From positions 744,001 through 808,000 of the forward strand of contig NZ_CP019448.1 in NCBI RefSeq assembly GCF_002951835.1: DNA of 64,000 nucleotides, in the 5' to 3' direction. This document shows positions 1 through 7,779 of the stretch, piece after piece. This DNA is from Simonsiella muelleri ATCC 29453 (GTDB taxonomy: Bacteria; Pseudomonadota; Gammaproteobacteria; Burkholderiales; Neisseriaceae). Position 1 is the first letter of the stretch, and the number at the start of each line of letters is the position of its first letter. The notes beneath the pieces are model-generated. The model did no database searches and was not told where the DNA came from. It worked only from the letters and a program-made list of their open reading frames with translations. A program made the translations under genes and the position numbers.

Positions 1-109
1 ACACCACAAGTTTCAGCGAAATAGGCTCGCTGCTTGATTGGGGTGTAGCGCGATTTTATGGGTTAATTGAAAACAAAAAATGATTTCTAAGAAGTTTTTG
101 TTTGGTTTG

Positions 110-248
110 CTAAAAGGCTTTTTTCACATTTCCTCTATAGTCGTTTAATATTAAAAATATTACTTCATTGTTTGCTACCTTATGTACTAGATGCACACGG
201 TGGTCGCCTTGCTCTATTTTGATTTTATGTGAATAAATAAATTTAGCA
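110..248 (-). other. short unassigned reading frame downstream of bfrB
   Basis: An open frame on the minus strand runs out of the end of bfrB and stops at about 110. Its C-terminal part has the look of a small basic RelE-type toxin tail (HRVHLVHKVANNEVIFLILN), but there is no convincing start codon outside bfrB and no ribosome binding site. It may be the remnant of a gene truncated next to bfrB. I would not treat it as expressed. Confidence 0.2.
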
Positions 249-722
249 TTAATCTTCTTGTGCACCCAACTGTAAATAATTGGGTAAACCCATGCTGGCA
301 ATTTGTTCTAATTGTGTTTCCAACCAATCAATGCGTTCTTCATTGATATCTTTTTGTTTTTCCAATAAATCACGTGAAATGTAATCTTGTTCATTTTCAC
401 AAATTTTAATGGCATCCAACAAAATAGCGTGTTTTTCTTGCTCTTTGGTCAAATCACATTTAATGATTTCTTCAGCTGATTCACCAATTAATAATTTACC
501 TAATTCTTGCAAATTCGGCAAACCTTCCAATAACAACACGCGCTCAATAATCGCATCGGCTTGTTTCATTTCCACGATGGAACTTTTATAAAAATGCTCG
601 CCCAATTCTGTCAAACCCCAGTTTTTCAAAATACGCGCGTGCAGGAAATATTGATTAATCGTTACCAACAGTACGCCTAAATTTTTATTAAGCTGTTGAA
701 TAACCAAACGATTGCCTTGCAT
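249..722 (-). CDS. bfrB: bacterioferritin, haem-ligand subunit (BfrB type)
   Basis: A 157-residue ferritin-like four-helix protein that stores iron in the cytoplasm as part of a 24-mer. By E. coli numbering it keeps Tyr25, Glu51 and the haem ligand Met52, but Glu18 is Leu, His54 is Gln and His130 is Arg, so the dinuclear ferroxidase site is broken. It follows bfrA by 12 bp on the same strand and is surely co-transcribed. Neisseria species are known to use two bacterioferritin subunits. Here the residue pattern suggests this one supplies haem binding and bfrA supplies iron oxidation. Length is normal for the family. Confidence 0.93.
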   Translation of the reverse strand: MQGNRLVIQQLNKNLGVLLVTINQYFLHARILKNWGLTELGEHFYKSSIVEMKQADAIIERVLLLEGLPNLQELGKLLIGESAEEIIKCDLTKEQEKHAILLDAIKICENEQDYISRDLLEKQKDINEERIDWLETQLEQIASMGLPNYLQLGAQED

Positions 723-734
723 ATTAACTCCTGA

Positions 735-1199
735 TTAAATTTGGCTTTGCAAATAATTTTGTTCGCCTAACATTTTGACTAAACGCAATTGTTGTTCTAA
801 CCAATGTGCGTGGTCTTCTTCGGTATCTTTCAATTGCTCAACCAAGATTTGACGAGTAACATAATCTTGTTTTTCTTCGCATAATTTAATACCTTGTTGC
901 AAATTCTGGCGTACTTCCAATTCGGTATTTAAATCAAATTGGAGCATTTCAGCAACATTTGTACCAATATGTAATTCAGCAGGTTTCATGTTGGGTGTGC
1001 CACCAAGCATCAAAATGCGGCGAATGAATTGTTCAGCGTGGAGCGTTTCATCTTCCATTTCATGCGCGATGCGGTCAAATAATTTGGTGTAGCCCCATTC
1101 AGAATACATACGCGAATGAATAAAATATTGGTCGCGTGCCGCCAATTCATTTGCCAACAAAAAATTCATATAATCAATAACTTCTTTATTACCTTGCAT
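735..1199 (-). CDS. bfrA: bacterioferritin, ferroxidase subunit (BfrA type)
   Basis: A 154-residue bacterioferritin subunit. The ferroxidase ligands Glu18, Tyr25, Glu51, His54 and the EEDHAHW motif corresponding to Glu127/His130 are all present, while the haem ligand Met52 is Thr. It should therefore oxidise Fe(II) for storage in the mixed 24-mer formed with bfrB. It is the first gene of the pair, preceded by a strong GGAAGGAAG ribosome binding site. The AT-rich region upstream presumably holds the promoter, but I do not see an unambiguous Fur box in it. Confidence 0.94.
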   Translation of the reverse strand: MQGNKEVIDYMNFLLANELAARDQYFIHSRMYSEWGYTKLFDRIAHEMEDETLHAEQFIRRILMLGGTPNMKPAELHIGTNVAEMLQFDLNTELEVRQNLQQGIKLCEEKQDYVTRQILVEQLKDTEEDHAHWLEQQLRLVKMLGEQNYLQSQI

Positions 1200-1612
1200 T
1201 TTAACTTCCTTCCATTCTTAAATAAACAAATCATTTGTGATGGCGCAAATTGTAACAAACAAAAATATTTTTGCAACTTTCAAATCAAAAATACTATTTA
1301 TTATCAATTGGTTTTATTGAGTGAATGAATTTGAGAATTTTTTTCTTTTGAGAAAATTATCAATAAATCAATTCACTGATTTAAAAATGATTACCAATTG
1401 ATGATTTTTTGATTTTATTGATGATTTTTTGTTTACATAATTTTACGTTATTTTTTCAGGCTGCCTGATGATGACACAACAAAAAATACAGGATATGCCA
1501 CGTACACCGTTTCAGGCAGCCTGAAAAAATTCGTACAATCAAATTATGGTTCTTTATTTAAAACAAAAAATAGGACAACGCCATAGTATTTTTAATTTTA
1601 ACCAATTATTTA
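1200..1612. other. AT-rich intergenic region with two DUS
   Basis: No gene is seen. The stretch holds the bfrA upstream region and, between the ends of two unrelated units, two DUS-type sequences: AGGCTGCCTGAT at 1458-1469 and the odd palindrome TTCAGGCAGCCTGAA at 1511-1525. The rest is AT-rich with no clear terminator. Confidence 0.6.
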
Positions 1613-2443
1613 TTAAAAATATTTCCAAACAGGTTCACAAATACTCGGTAATTCTGGGCAACGCCCCAACACACCACCACTAAAATCGTGTAAACGATGA
1701 AAATCACTGCCACAACTTGCCCATAAATCATAACGCTGTGCCAACAAACTATATTGATAACAATCGTTTGGCGTGCAACTGCCACTGTGAACCTCTATGG
1801 CACGTCCGCCTACGGCTTTGAAATCTTCAAATAAACGGCGTTTGCGTGTGGCAGAAAAATCGTAACGCATCGGATGCGCAATGACCGCAATGCCACCCGC
1901 ATTCGTAATTGCGTAAACCGCTTCGTCCAAATCCGCCCATTGGTGCCGAACGTGTGCAGATTTGCCTTCGCCTAAATATTTGGTAAATGCTTGTTGTTTC
2001 GTGCGAACGTGTCCTTTTGCTACCAAAAAATCTGCTAAATGTGTGCGCGACACCATTTCAGGATTTGCCGCCGCCAAGTTCATCGTGCCATCAAACGCAT
2101 CTTCAATGCCTTGTTTCGCCAATTTTTCTGCCATTTGGCGAATGCGCTCAATCCTGCCTCGACGAACACGACTCAATAAATTTTGCAGCGTGTCGTTTTG
2201 TTCATCAAAATTCAAACCCACAATATGCACTGTGCTGCCATTCCACGTTACCGAAATTTCCACGCCCGAAATGAAACGAATCCCACGCCACATCGCTTCT
2301 TCACGCGCTTGAACAATGCCACCCGTGTGGTCGTGGTCAGTCAGCGCAAGCATGGTACAACTGTTGGCAGCCGCCATTTTTACTAATTCAATCGGCGACA
2401 ATTCACCATCAGATACATACGAATGACAATGTAAATCAATCAT
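1613..2443 (-). CDS. rnm: PHP-domain 5'-3' exoribonuclease (RNase AM / YciV / TrpH family)
   Basis: A 276-residue PHP metal-dependent phosphoesterase. Motifs in order: DLHCHSYVSDG at residue 3, LTDHDHTGG near 35, GVEISVTW near 62, VIAHPMRY near 190 and CGSDFH near 250, which together make the trinuclear metal site. Family members trim 5' ends of rRNA and degrade small RNAs. The ATG at 2443 is preferred over an upstream TTG (2458) because a GGAG lies 7 nt before it. Its start overlaps the end of gph by 8 bp, so the two genes are translationally coupled. The symbol is by family resemblance. Confidence 0.85.
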   Translation of the reverse strand: MIDLHCHSYVSDGELSPIELVKMAAANSCTMLALTDHDHTGGIVQAREEAMWRGIRFISGVEISVTWNGSTVHIVGLNFDEQNDTLQNLLSRVRRGRIERIRQMAEKLAKQGIEDAFDGTMNLAAANPEMVSRTHLADFLVAKGHVRTKQQAFTKYLGEGKSAHVRHQWADLDEAVYAITNAGGIAVIAHPMRYDFSATRKRRLFEDFKAVGGRAIEVHSGSCTPNDCYQYSLLAQRYDLWASCGSDFHRLHDFSGGVLGRCPELPSICEPVWKYF

Positions 2444-3110
2444 GGTGTCGCTCCACAATGTCTAAAATATCCAAAATATCCAATGGTTGACGTACCGCAT
2501 AATCATAATGCCACGATTCCACATCATCGGTATCCGCAATGTAGCCCCATTCCGCCAACACGCTTATCATGCCTGAATTTTGCCCAGCTTGAATGTCGCG
2601 TTGTGCATCACCGACGTATAAGCAGTTTTCAGGCAGCCTGTTAATTTTTTCACATGCGTACAACATTGGTTTAACACTGGGTTTGGCTTCTCCACAAGTA
2701 TCGCCACTGACCACCACCGCAGGCGCAATCGCAAAATTTAATTTGGGAATCAGTTTGTCAGTAAAACGCGCGGGTTTATTCGTGATAATGCCCCACACCA
2801 AACCACGCGCATCTAATTCACTAATTAATTCGTTCACGCCATCAAATAACACGGTATCTTTGTCAAAACACAAATCATATTGCGCCAAGTATTCTTGTCG
2901 CCACGTTTCAAAATCAGGGTGTTCGGGCGTGATGCCTGCACCAAATTCCAGCAATGCCCCAGAACCATGACTCGCATAAGGGCGAATATCTACCAATTTC
3001 TTTTCAGGCAGCCTTTTGGCACGAAGCAATGCATTCAGTGCGCCTCCCAAATCCAAAGCGGTGTCAGCCAGTGTGCCATCTAAATCAAATAATACAGCTT
3101 GAATATTCAT
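2436..3110 (-). CDS. gph: phosphoglycolate phosphatase (HAD superfamily)
   Basis: A 224-residue HAD hydrolase that removes the phosphate of 2-phosphoglycolate, a product of oxidative DNA damage repair. HAD motif I is DLDGTLADT at residues 9-17, motif II is in IITNKPARF near 111, and motif III/IV is KPS...YVGDAQRD near 145-172. Length and the cap insertion fit Gph. The C-terminus contains a short tandem codon repeat giving ILDILDI. A DUS lies inside the coding region (about 2625-2640) and another near 3005. First gene of a two-gene unit with the PHP exonuclease. Confidence 0.9.
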   Translation of the reverse strand: MNIQAVLFDLDGTLADTALDLGGALNALLRAKRLPEKKLVDIRPYASHGSGALLEFGAGITPEHPDFETWRQEYLAQYDLCFDKDTVLFDGVNELISELDARGLVWGIITNKPARFTDKLIPKLNFAIAPAVVVSGDTCGEAKPSVKPMLYACEKINRLPENCLYVGDAQRDIQAGQNSGMISVLAEWGYIADTDDVESWHYDYAVRQPLDILDILDIVERHHD

Positions 3111-3284
3111 GTGAATTTTTCCTAATTTGTTGTTATCGTCTGCATTATACCAATATTTACAAATTCTTGATTTTTCCTAATAAAAAACATACAATCCCCA
3201 TTCCCACAAACTACTTTATCTCAGCGAGAAGATAACTTTTAACACGCGCATTTTTCGCGCATTTTTATCTAGAGGAATCAAGTA

Positions 3285-4421
3285 ATGATGATGAAAAAAA
3301 CCTTGTTAAGCACCATCGTTTTATTGGCTTTGGCAGCTTGTGGTGGTTCGCAATCGGGTGATACAGCCAAATCCACATCTTCAGGCAGCAATCAAGCTGC
3401 GACAAATGCGTTGAATATTTTTAACTGGTCAAATTATGTGGACGAAAGCACCGTAGAAGATTTTAAAAAACAAAATAATTTGAAATTAAATTACACCACT
3501 TATGAAAGCAACGAAGCGTTAGAAGCGAAAATGCTAACAGGTCAATCTGGTTACGATTTGGCTGTACCAGGCGTGGCATTTTTACCGCGCCAAATTCAAG
3601 CAGGTGCGTATCAAAAAATCAACAAAGATTTGATTCCTAATTATAAAAATATTGACCCAGCTTTATTGAAATTATTGACAGATGCCAGTCCCGATGCGAC
3701 TGAATACGCCGTTCCTTATTTCATGGGTGCAAACACCATTGCCATTACCGCCAAAGGTAAAGAAGCCTTAGGTGGCAAGCTGCCTGAAAACGGTTGGGAT
3801 TTGTTATTTAAGCCAGAATATACTAATAAATTAAAAGGCTGTGGTATTACATTGTGGGACACACCAAGCGAGATGTTCCCGATTGTATTGAAATACATTG
3901 GTAAAGACCCCAAAGGCAGCAATCCTGCTGATGTTGACGCAGCCGCCGCCGTATTGCAAGCGATTCGCCCTGATGTGAAACGCTTTAGCCCATCAGTGAT
4001 TGATGAATTGGCACGTGGTGATGTGTGTTTGGCAGCTGGTAACGGTGGTGATTTGAATTTGGCGAAAGCGCGTTCGGAGGAAGTGAAAAATAATGTTGGC
4101 ATTGAAGTATTGAATCCGAAGGGTATGGGTATTTGGGTGGAATCTTGGGTGATTCCAAAAGATGCGAAAAATGTGGCAAACGCACACAAATACATCAATT
4201 ACACGTTAGATCCTGAAGTGGCAGCCAAAAATGGTAATGCGGTAACATTTGCGCCAGCCAGTTTGCCAGCGCGTGAAAAAATGGATCCCAAATTGGTGGC
4301 GACTCGCTCCATTTTCCCAACGGCCGAAGACATAGCAAACGGTTTTGTGATGCCACAAATGTCAGATGCAACCAAAAAACAAACCACACAATTGTGGCAA
4401 AAATTGAAAATGGGTAAATAA
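3285..4421 (+). CDS. potD: polyamine ABC transporter periplasmic-binding lipoprotein
   Basis: A 378-residue extracellular solute-binding protein of the PotD/PotF family, which captures spermidine or putrescine for an ABC importer. It begins with a signal peptide and lipobox (LALAACGG), so it is a lipoprotein. The mature part starts ALNIFNWSNYVDESTVEDF, typical of the family, and later has GIWVESWVIPKDAKN. An AGAGGA ribosome site lies 8 nt before the first of three consecutive ATG codons. No permease or ATPase gene is adjacent, as often in Neisseriaceae where several orphan PotD copies exist. Specificity cannot be read from the sequence. Confidence 0.88.
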   Translation: MMMKKTLLSTIVLLALAACGGSQSGDTAKSTSSGSNQAATNALNIFNWSNYVDESTVEDFKKQNNLKLNYTTYESNEALEAKMLTGQSGYDLAVPGVAFLPRQIQAGAYQKINKDLIPNYKNIDPALLKLLTDASPDATEYAVPYFMGANTIAITAKGKEALGGKLPENGWDLLFKPEYTNKLKGCGITLWDTPSEMFPIVLKYIGKDPKGSNPADVDAAAAVLQAIRPDVKRFSPSVIDELARGDVCLAAGNGGDLNLAKARSEEVKNNVGIEVLNPKGMGIWVESWVIPKDAKNVANAHKYINYTLDPEVAAKNGNAVTFAPASLPAREKMDPKLVATRSIFPTAEDIANGFVMPQMSDATKKQTTQLWQKLKMGK

Positions 4422-4451
4422 TTTTATTATTTAAATCATGAAATTAAAAAA

Positions 4452-4492
4452 TCAGGCTGCCTGAAAACCACTTGATTCTTTCAGGCTGCCGT
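4452..4492. repeat. DUS pair between two solute-binding protein genes
   Basis: AGGCTGCCTGAA at 4454-4465 is followed 17 bp later by a second, partial DUS (AGGCTGCC at 4483-4490). DUS pairs commonly sit after genes and may double as terminators in this family. This pair does not form a perfect long stem. Confidence 0.6.
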
Positions 4493-4525
4493 TGGTCTGT
4501 TGGGCTTTTTTATTTAGGGGAAAAA

Positions 4526-5332
4526 ATGTTTTCTATTCGCCATACTATTTATTTGATTTCATTGGTTTGTTTATTATCAGCTTGCGCAGAACAACAACAA
4601 ACCACTTCTGAACCAGCTCCTACACAAACAATAAACGCACCACGAAACCAAACAGCCAAGCAAGAAAGTTACGTTGTGGTCAGCCAGTCATCATATCCGC
4701 CATTTGCTACTCGTGATGAAACAGGCAAAATGGTTGGTTTGGATATGGATATTTTGAATGCAATTGCTGAAAAACAGGGTTTTACACTCAAATTTATTCC
4801 ACATGATATGGACGGATTATTAGAAAGTTTGAATGAGGATGGTGCAGATATTGTGGCAACAGGCGTAAATATTACCCCTGAACGACAAAAAAAATATGAC
4901 TTTTCTCAACCCTACTTAGAGGCATCTTGGGTCGCACTCGTCAACAAAGATAAAGTTAAAGCACATCAATGGTCGGATTTAAAAAACAAAAAATTCGTAG
5001 TTCAAAGCAGCAGCTTATCTGAAACACAATTAAAAAATACGGCAATCTCCGCTGATGTTTTACCTTTGAAAACAGTATATTTGGGTGTTGCCGCAGTTGG
5101 CAAAGGGGATGCCGATGCAATTTATGATGTAGACAGCGTATTAGATACGTATCTCAAACCCAATACGCCATTTATTAAAATTGTTGATGAAGAATCAGGT
5201 AGAATTCCATTTGGATTTGTATTTAAAAAAGGTAATTTACCATTAAAAACCAAAATTGACCAAGGTTTGGAAAAAATCAAAGCCGATGGAACTTATCAAA
5301 AAATTTTAGACAAATGGTATCCCAAAAATTGA
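4526..5332 (+). CDS. amino-acid ABC transporter substrate-binding lipoprotein (SBP family 3)
   Basis: A 268-residue family 3 solute-binding protein for a polar amino acid. It has a signal peptide with lipobox (LLSACAE), a low-complexity linker rich in Q/T/P, then the binding fold starting YVVVSQSSYPPFATRDETGK and the signature GLDMDILNAIAEKQG near residue 80. The start at ATG 4526 is chosen because AGGGGAAAAA precedes it and it gives a proper signal peptide; upstream in-frame starts would add a non-signal leader. It is monocistronic. The amino acid bound cannot be assigned. Confidence 0.85.
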   Translation: MFSIRHTIYLISLVCLLSACAEQQQTTSEPAPTQTINAPRNQTAKQESYVVVSQSSYPPFATRDETGKMVGLDMDILNAIAEKQGFTLKFIPHDMDGLLESLNEDGADIVATGVNITPERQKKYDFSQPYLEASWVALVNKDKVKAHQWSDLKNKKFVVQSSSLSETQLKNTAISADVLPLKTVYLGVAAVGKGDADAIYDVDSVLDTYLKPNTPFIKIVDEESGRIPFGFVFKKGNLPLKTKIDQGLEKIKADGTYQKILDKWYPKN

Positions 5333-5343
5333 GAATAAATTTT

Positions 5344-5480
5344 GGAACCTGTGTTCATAATATTGATAGCTTGCTTTTATCGACACTTCATGTACCTACT
5401 GCATTGGCTTCAAAAGCTACCTTGTGTTTGTAAAATTATCAATTAAATCATAATATTAATCTTTTAAGTGCAGGTTCTTA
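5344..5480. repeat. small non-autonomous element with TAAGAACCTGTGTTC-type inverted ends
   Basis: The left end reads GGAACCTGTGTTCATAAT and the right end GTGCAGGTTCTTA, the same kind of inverted termini as at 63417-63519 and 55073-55238. It also shares the internal motif AGCTTGCTTTTATCG with 14691-14730 and 63417. It contains no reading frame and makes up much of the gap before tpiA. The rest of that gap (5481-5670) is AT-rich without a gene. Confidence 0.6.
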
Positions 5481-5674
5481 AATAAAATCATCAACAGCAA
5501 GTTTTGTAAAGGTTTCAACCTACCAAATGTGAGGAGTGGATTTCATATTAACTATTTTTTAATTTAAATAAATTCAAATAGTTAGAAAAAATATAAATAT
5601 AAACTCCACCCTTATAAATTGAACTAATTTTGAATTGTGTAAATTTTTAGAGCGTACATTTGATTCATTCAACG

Positions 5675-5704
5675 TTGTAAAGCTGCTTCAAAATCCGCTA
5701 AAAT
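5675..5704 (+). promoter_or_regulatory. putative sigma-70 promoter of tpiA-secG
   Basis: TTGTAA (5675-5680) and TAAAAT (5699-5704) are separated by 18 bp, about 40 bp before the tpiA start. It is a reasonable match to consensus but is based on inspection only. Confidence 0.4.
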
Positions 5705-5744
5705 TTAGGTCTCGGTTGAAATCACAACAACAAAGGAAAAAGAA

Positions 5745-6518
5745 ATGGCAGAATCCAATATTTGGCAACAAAAATGGGTTATCGGTAACTGGAAAATGAA
5801 TGGGCAACTACAAGAAAATAATAGTTTAGTCCATAAATTACGCAGTTTTCAAACTGTTCCCAATGTGTGCATTGGCATCACACCGCCGACCGTGTATTTA
5901 TTACAAGTTCATAATGCCGTACAAATTGTACTCAATAATCCCATCTACACTTGCGCCCAAGATGTAAGTCGTTTCTCCGAAAAAGGCGCGTACACAGGTG
6001 AAGTGTCTGCTGAAATGATGCGTGATGTGGGTGTGGACATTATTCTTATTGGGCATTCTGAACGCAGTTTGTATTTCAACGAAAAAAATGACGTTCAACG
6101 CCAAAAAATTGAAAATGTTCTGAAAGTGGGTCTAATTCCATTGTTGTGTGTGGGTGAAAGCCTGAAAGAACGCGAGGACGGGCGTGAAAAAGAAGCAGTT
6201 GCATATCAATTGTCTGTATTTAAGGGTTTGAAAACCAAAAATTTTGCAATTGCCTACGAACCTGTGTGGGCAATTGGTACGGGTAAGGTCGCCAATCGCG
6301 AGCAAATCGCTGATATGCACCAATTTATTTATGATGAAGTCTTGTCATTGTGTGGCAATGATGCTAATATTCGCGTTCTTTACGGCGGAAGCGTGAATGA
6401 TAAAAACGCTGCCGATATTTTTAGCGTGCCACATGTAGATGGCGCATTAGTTGGTGGTGCATCGCTTAAATACGAAGCGTTTGCCGCTATTATTAACGCC
6501 GCACAGGCAGCAGAATAA
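5745..6518 (+). CDS. tpiA: triosephosphate isomerase
   Basis: A 257-residue TIM barrel enzyme that interconverts dihydroxyacetone phosphate and glyceraldehyde 3-phosphate in glycolysis. Substrate Asn/Lys are in GNWKMNG (residues 15-21), catalytic His in IGHSERS near 101, catalytic Glu in AYEPVWAIGTGK near 168, and the phosphate-binding GGS near 211. AAGGAAAAAGAA precedes the ATG. It is followed 6 bp later by secG, the conserved tpiA-secG arrangement of beta-proteobacteria. Confidence 0.97.
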   Translation: MAESNIWQQKWVIGNWKMNGQLQENNSLVHKLRSFQTVPNVCIGITPPTVYLLQVHNAVQIVLNNPIYTCAQDVSRFSEKGAYTGEVSAEMMRDVGVDIILIGHSERSLYFNEKNDVQRQKIENVLKVGLIPLLCVGESLKEREDGREKEAVAYQLSVFKGLKTKNFAIAYEPVWAIGTGKVANREQIADMHQFIYDEVLSLCGNDANIRVLYGGSVNDKNAADIFSVPHVDGALVGGASLKYEAFAAIINAAQAAE

Positions 6519-6524
6519 AATACT

Positions 6525-7109
6525 ATGGAAGCCTTCAAAACTGTCATTTGGATTATCAATATTTTCGCGTCTTTAGCTGTAATTGGGTTGGTTTTAATAC
6601 AACACGGTAAGGGTGCAGATGCAGGTGCGAACTTTGGTGGCTCAGGCAGCGCACAAGGCGTGTTTGGTTCAGGCGGCAATGCTAATTTTTTGACAAGAAT
6701 CACAGGTATTGCTGCAACCATTTTTTTTGCATCTTGCTTGGCTTTGGGCTACATCCATACAAAAAGTAACAATAAGGTAGGTGGTTTGGATTTTAGTGAT
6801 GTGCAACAAACTGGTAGCACACCACTAATTTCAGGTAGTCTAAGTGCAAGCGCACCAAGTTCAGCCAGTAACCCAATAGCAGCAAATAGTGTAGCAGTGC
6901 CAGCAGCTGCTGTTGCAACAGCAACAGCAGCAAAAGTTGCCTTAGACAAACCTAAAACAGAAGTAAATAGCAAAAAGTCTGATAGAAATAAAGATGAGAA
7001 ATCAGATAAATTATCTACTAAAAAAGACGATAAAAAAATAGATAACAAAAAAAACAATAAATCAGATAAAACGGATAAAAAAACAACCAATAACAAAAAA
7101 GATAAATAA
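6525..7109 (+). CDS. secG: preprotein translocase subunit SecG with an extended C-terminal tail
   Basis: A 194-residue homologue of the small SecYEG subunit. Residues 1-85 are the conserved part: first membrane helix (about 8-26), the loop with QHGKGADAGANFGGSGSAQ and GSGGNANFLTRIT, and the second helix (about 60-78). The remaining 110 residues are unusual: an Ala/Ser/Val-rich stretch and then roughly 60 residues almost entirely of Lys, Asp, Asn and Ser. SecG is normally 75-125 residues. The tail would be periplasmic and highly charged. tpiA lies immediately upstream and tRNA-Leu downstream. Confidence 0.93.
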   Translation: MEAFKTVIWIINIFASLAVIGLVLIQHGKGADAGANFGGSGSAQGVFGSGGNANFLTRITGIAATIFFASCLALGYIHTKSNNKVGGLDFSDVQQTGSTPLISGSLSASAPSSASNPIAANSVAVPAAAVATATAAKVALDKPKTEVNSKKSDRNKDEKSDKLSTKKDDKKIDNKKNNKSDKTDKKTTNNKKDK

Positions 7110-7126
7110 ACTAAAATCTTAGATTT

Positions 7127-7212
7127 GCCGACATGGTGAAATTGGTAGACACGCCATCTTGAGGGGGTGGTGAACCTAGTTCGTGCGAGTTCAAGTCTCG
7201 CTGTCGGCACCA
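7127..7212 (+). tRNA. tRNA-Leu (anticodon GAG)
   Basis: Acceptor GCCGACA pairs with TGTCGGC, followed by discriminator A and encoded CCA. The anticodon loop TTGAGGG carries GAG, and the long variable arm is typical of leucine tRNA. It lies 17 bp after secG, as in related genomes. Confidence 0.95.
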
Positions 7213-7220
7213 AATTGAAG

Positions 7221-7246
7221 AAAACAGCCTGAAATGGCTGTTTTTT
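7221..7246 (+). terminator. rho-independent terminator after tRNA-Leu
   Basis: AAAACAGCC / GGCTGTTTT stem with loop TGAAAT, followed by a T-run. Confidence 0.85.
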
Positions 7247-7420
7247 CGTCTAAACTAAACGTGTTGAATACCGTAGCAAGGGATACATTAGAAACAGCAA
7301 ATTAAATTTGCAGTGTATTGATAGGATTTTTAACTATACCATGTTATTGGAACTCACAGAAAGTAATCAACCCAGCCGCGCCCCTAACCCTAATTGGTTT
7401 GATTATACAAGCAGTCGTTA

Positions 7421-7600
7421 GGAGGCTACTTGTGATTAAACCATAATCTCAATCAAATCAAAGTATAAACTAACGAAACCGTACTTTCATCATTGCGTTT
7501 TAATTTATCGCATCGTGTTGCTACAGCCCGAAAATGCTTTAATCGTGTAAAATTATTTACTACTAAGTGTTTGATTTTGTATAAGTACCAATTCATGCCT
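7421..7600 (-). pseudogene. decayed remnant of the IS5/IS427-type insertion sequence (3' end of transposase)
   Basis: The sequence can be followed base by base against the end of the intact copy at 57993-58843: a GGAGGCTA end in place of GGGGCTAA, then matching blocks such as CGTTTTAATTTATCGC and CGAAAATGCTTTAATCG. Many substitutions have destroyed the frame. It corresponds to the last 55 or so codons of the transposase plus the terminal repeat. An older insertion than the intact copies. Confidence 0.8.
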
Positions 7601-7616
7601 TTATTTAATTTGCAGA

Positions 7617-7663
7617 AATTGTCAATAAAATCAAGTTATCAGTTTTACGAACACAGGTTCTTA
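7617..7663. repeat. right half of a TAAGAACC-type small element
   Basis: GTCAATAAAATCAAGTTATC and ACGAACACAGGTTCTTA match the right half of the complete copy at 63417-63519. The left half is missing, replaced by the IS remnant. Confidence 0.65.
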
Positions 7664-7779
7664 AATGTTTTGGCTCGAACGGTCGGTAGCTCCTAGCGCG
7701 CACTAACGTTTCAGGCAGCCTGAAAAGATAAAGCAATCGCAATATCTTTATTAGGCTGCCTATTTTATCAAACAATCAA

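Larger units (their letters stand above)
7247..7779. other. gene-free stretch of mobile-element debris between tRNA-Leu and pilC
   Basis: No intact gene is seen. The right two-thirds contain a decayed IS5-type end (7421-7600) followed by a half copy of the TAAGAACC element (to 7663) and a palindromic DUS (7710-7724). The left part (7247-7420) has no recognisable feature. Confidence 0.6.

Noticed and set aside
3240..3270. CGCGCATTTTT repeated twice before potD
   Set aside because: A direct repeat of 11 bp with only a 4-bp self-complementary core; too little to call a regulatory element.
6749..7213. Leu/Ser/Val-rich frame antisense to secG and tRNA-Leu
   Set aside because: Shadow of the Lys/Asp-rich secG tail; it reads through a tRNA gene.
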